From an uncultured Lachnospiraceae bacterium (GTDB lineage Bacteria; Bacillota; Clostridia; Lachnospirales; Lachnospiraceae), in contig CACXGR010000195.1 in NCBI GenBank assembly GCA_902767235.1, forward strand, positions 1-5,228: a DNA stretch of 5,228 nt, read 5' to 3'. Positions 4,704 through 5,228 of this stretch are shown here, one piece after another. Each line of letters begins with the position of its first letter. Position 1 is the stretch's first letter. The notes beneath the pieces are model-generated. The model had not been told where the DNA came from, ran no database searches, and saw only the letters and a program-made list of their open reading frames with translations. The translations under genes were made by a program, and so were the position numbers.

Positions 4704-5228
4704 ATGTATAAGAATTTTATATTTTGCGGGGCCGCACTGGTGGACGACGTCGACGTCGCCTCCATTGACGCCTCGGATCTGACGCCGGGTGCCTTGGAGA
4801 ATTTCCTGAGGAGCCTGGCGCCTTCCTTGCAGGAACTTGCTTTTAATCTGGTGGCGGCGCTGATCATTTTTCTGGTGGGCAGAAAGCTGATCAAGCTGCT
4901 GCTCAAACTTCTGGACAAGTTTCTCGGGCACACGTCCGTGGACGCCGGGGTAAGCAGCTTTCTGATGTCGGCGAGCCGCGTGCTCCTGTATATCTTTCTG
5001 TTCTTCATGATCGTGGGGCAGCTCGGTGTCAACACCGCGTCCATCGTGACGGTGCTGGGCGCTGCCGGCCTGGCGATCAGCATGTCCCTGCAGGGAAGCC
5101 TGTCCAATGTGGCCGGCGGTATTTTGATCCTCCTGATGAAGCCCTTCAAGGTGGGGGACTATGTGAGCACCACCTACGGGGACGGGACCGTAAGATCGAT
5201 CGGGCTGGTGTACACGACGATGGTCACG
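4704..5228 (+). CDS. MscS-family mechanosensitive channel, N-terminal part
   Basis: The first 175 residues of a small-conductance mechanosensitive channel; the gene continues past the right edge. These inner-membrane homoheptamers open under membrane tension and release solutes during hypo-osmotic shock. The ATG follows AAGGGGA with a 4-nt gap and lies 9 bp after the previous stop. A short polar N-terminus (1-42) is followed by three hydrophobic segments: TM1 about 43-66, TM2 about 88-109 and pore-lining TM3 about 112-145. TM3 has the family signature VLGAAGLAISMSLQGSLSN, close to E. coli MscS in its Gly/Ala packing and LQGSLSN motif, followed by the KPFKVGDYV turn into the beta domain (151 onward, then G-x-V-x-x-I-G-L-V-Y-T). 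The N-terminal layout is that of the short, three-helix MscS type rather than the long MscK/MscM type. The cytoplasmic vestibule domain is missing only because of the window edge. Confidence 0.95.
   Translation, partial: MYKNFIFCGAALVDDVDVASIDASDLTPGALENFLRSLAPSLQELAFNLVAALIIFLVGRKLIKLLLKLLDKFLGHTSVDAGVSSFLMSASRVLLYIFLFFMIVGQLGVNTASIVTVLGAAGLAISMSLQGSLSNVAGGILILLMKPFKVGDYVSTTYGDGTVRSIGLVYTTMVT

Noticed and set aside
4398..5149. Minus-strand open frames opposite the unknown gene and the channel gene
   Set aside because: The plus strand encodes a clear MscS signature over the same bases, and no start signals support the antisense frames.

Overview
The window looks like chromosomal DNA of a Gram-positive anaerobe of the Clostridia, most likely the Lachnospiraceae. 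This is inferred from strong AGGAGG-like ribosome binding sites, A/T-rich intergenic promoters beside G/C-rich genes, and a soluble PAS hybrid histidine kinase of a kind common in that family. I see no mobile element, rRNA, tRNA, CRISPR array or riboswitch.

Layout. (1) Positions 1-112, minus strand: start of an exported protein with a signal peptide, cut by the window edge. (2) 113-356: a divergent, A/T-rich promoter region with an extended -10 promoter facing left, candidate promoters facing right, and three inverted repeats that look like operators. (3) 357-800, plus: a 147-residue unrecognised protein with two charged, probably coiled-coil arms around a small beta-rich segment like the Tudor-like C-terminal domain of UvrD/PcrA helicases. 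A good intrinsic terminator follows at 840-875. (4) 896-1576, plus: a 226-residue, very G/C-rich helical protein with a TPR-like hairpin. (5) 1577-1765: a promoter region with a tandem 9-bp repeat and a leader of about 100 nt. (6) 1766-3838: a 690-residue cytosolic hybrid histidine kinase (PAS, HisKA, HATPase_c, REC, REC). (7) 3876-4694: a 272-residue unrecognised protein (helical N-half, compact conserved-looking domain, disordered tail). (8) 4704 to the end: the first 175 residues of an MscS-family mechanosensitive channel.

The last three genes are closely spaced (37 bp and 9 bp gaps), have no terminator between them, and share one recognisable promoter at 1631-1659. They are probably one transcription unit. 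A kinase with a soluble sensor, an unknown partner and a channel of the MscS family could form a stress or osmotic response unit, but this is inference from gene order only. No DNA-binding response regulator and no HPt domain is encoded in the window, so the kinase's output partner must lie elsewhere. The most unusual points are the degenerate first receiver of the kinase, the acidic insert in its PAS region, the clamp-motif-like tail of the unknown middle gene, and the promoter that seems to start transcription at the foot of a terminator hairpin near 840.
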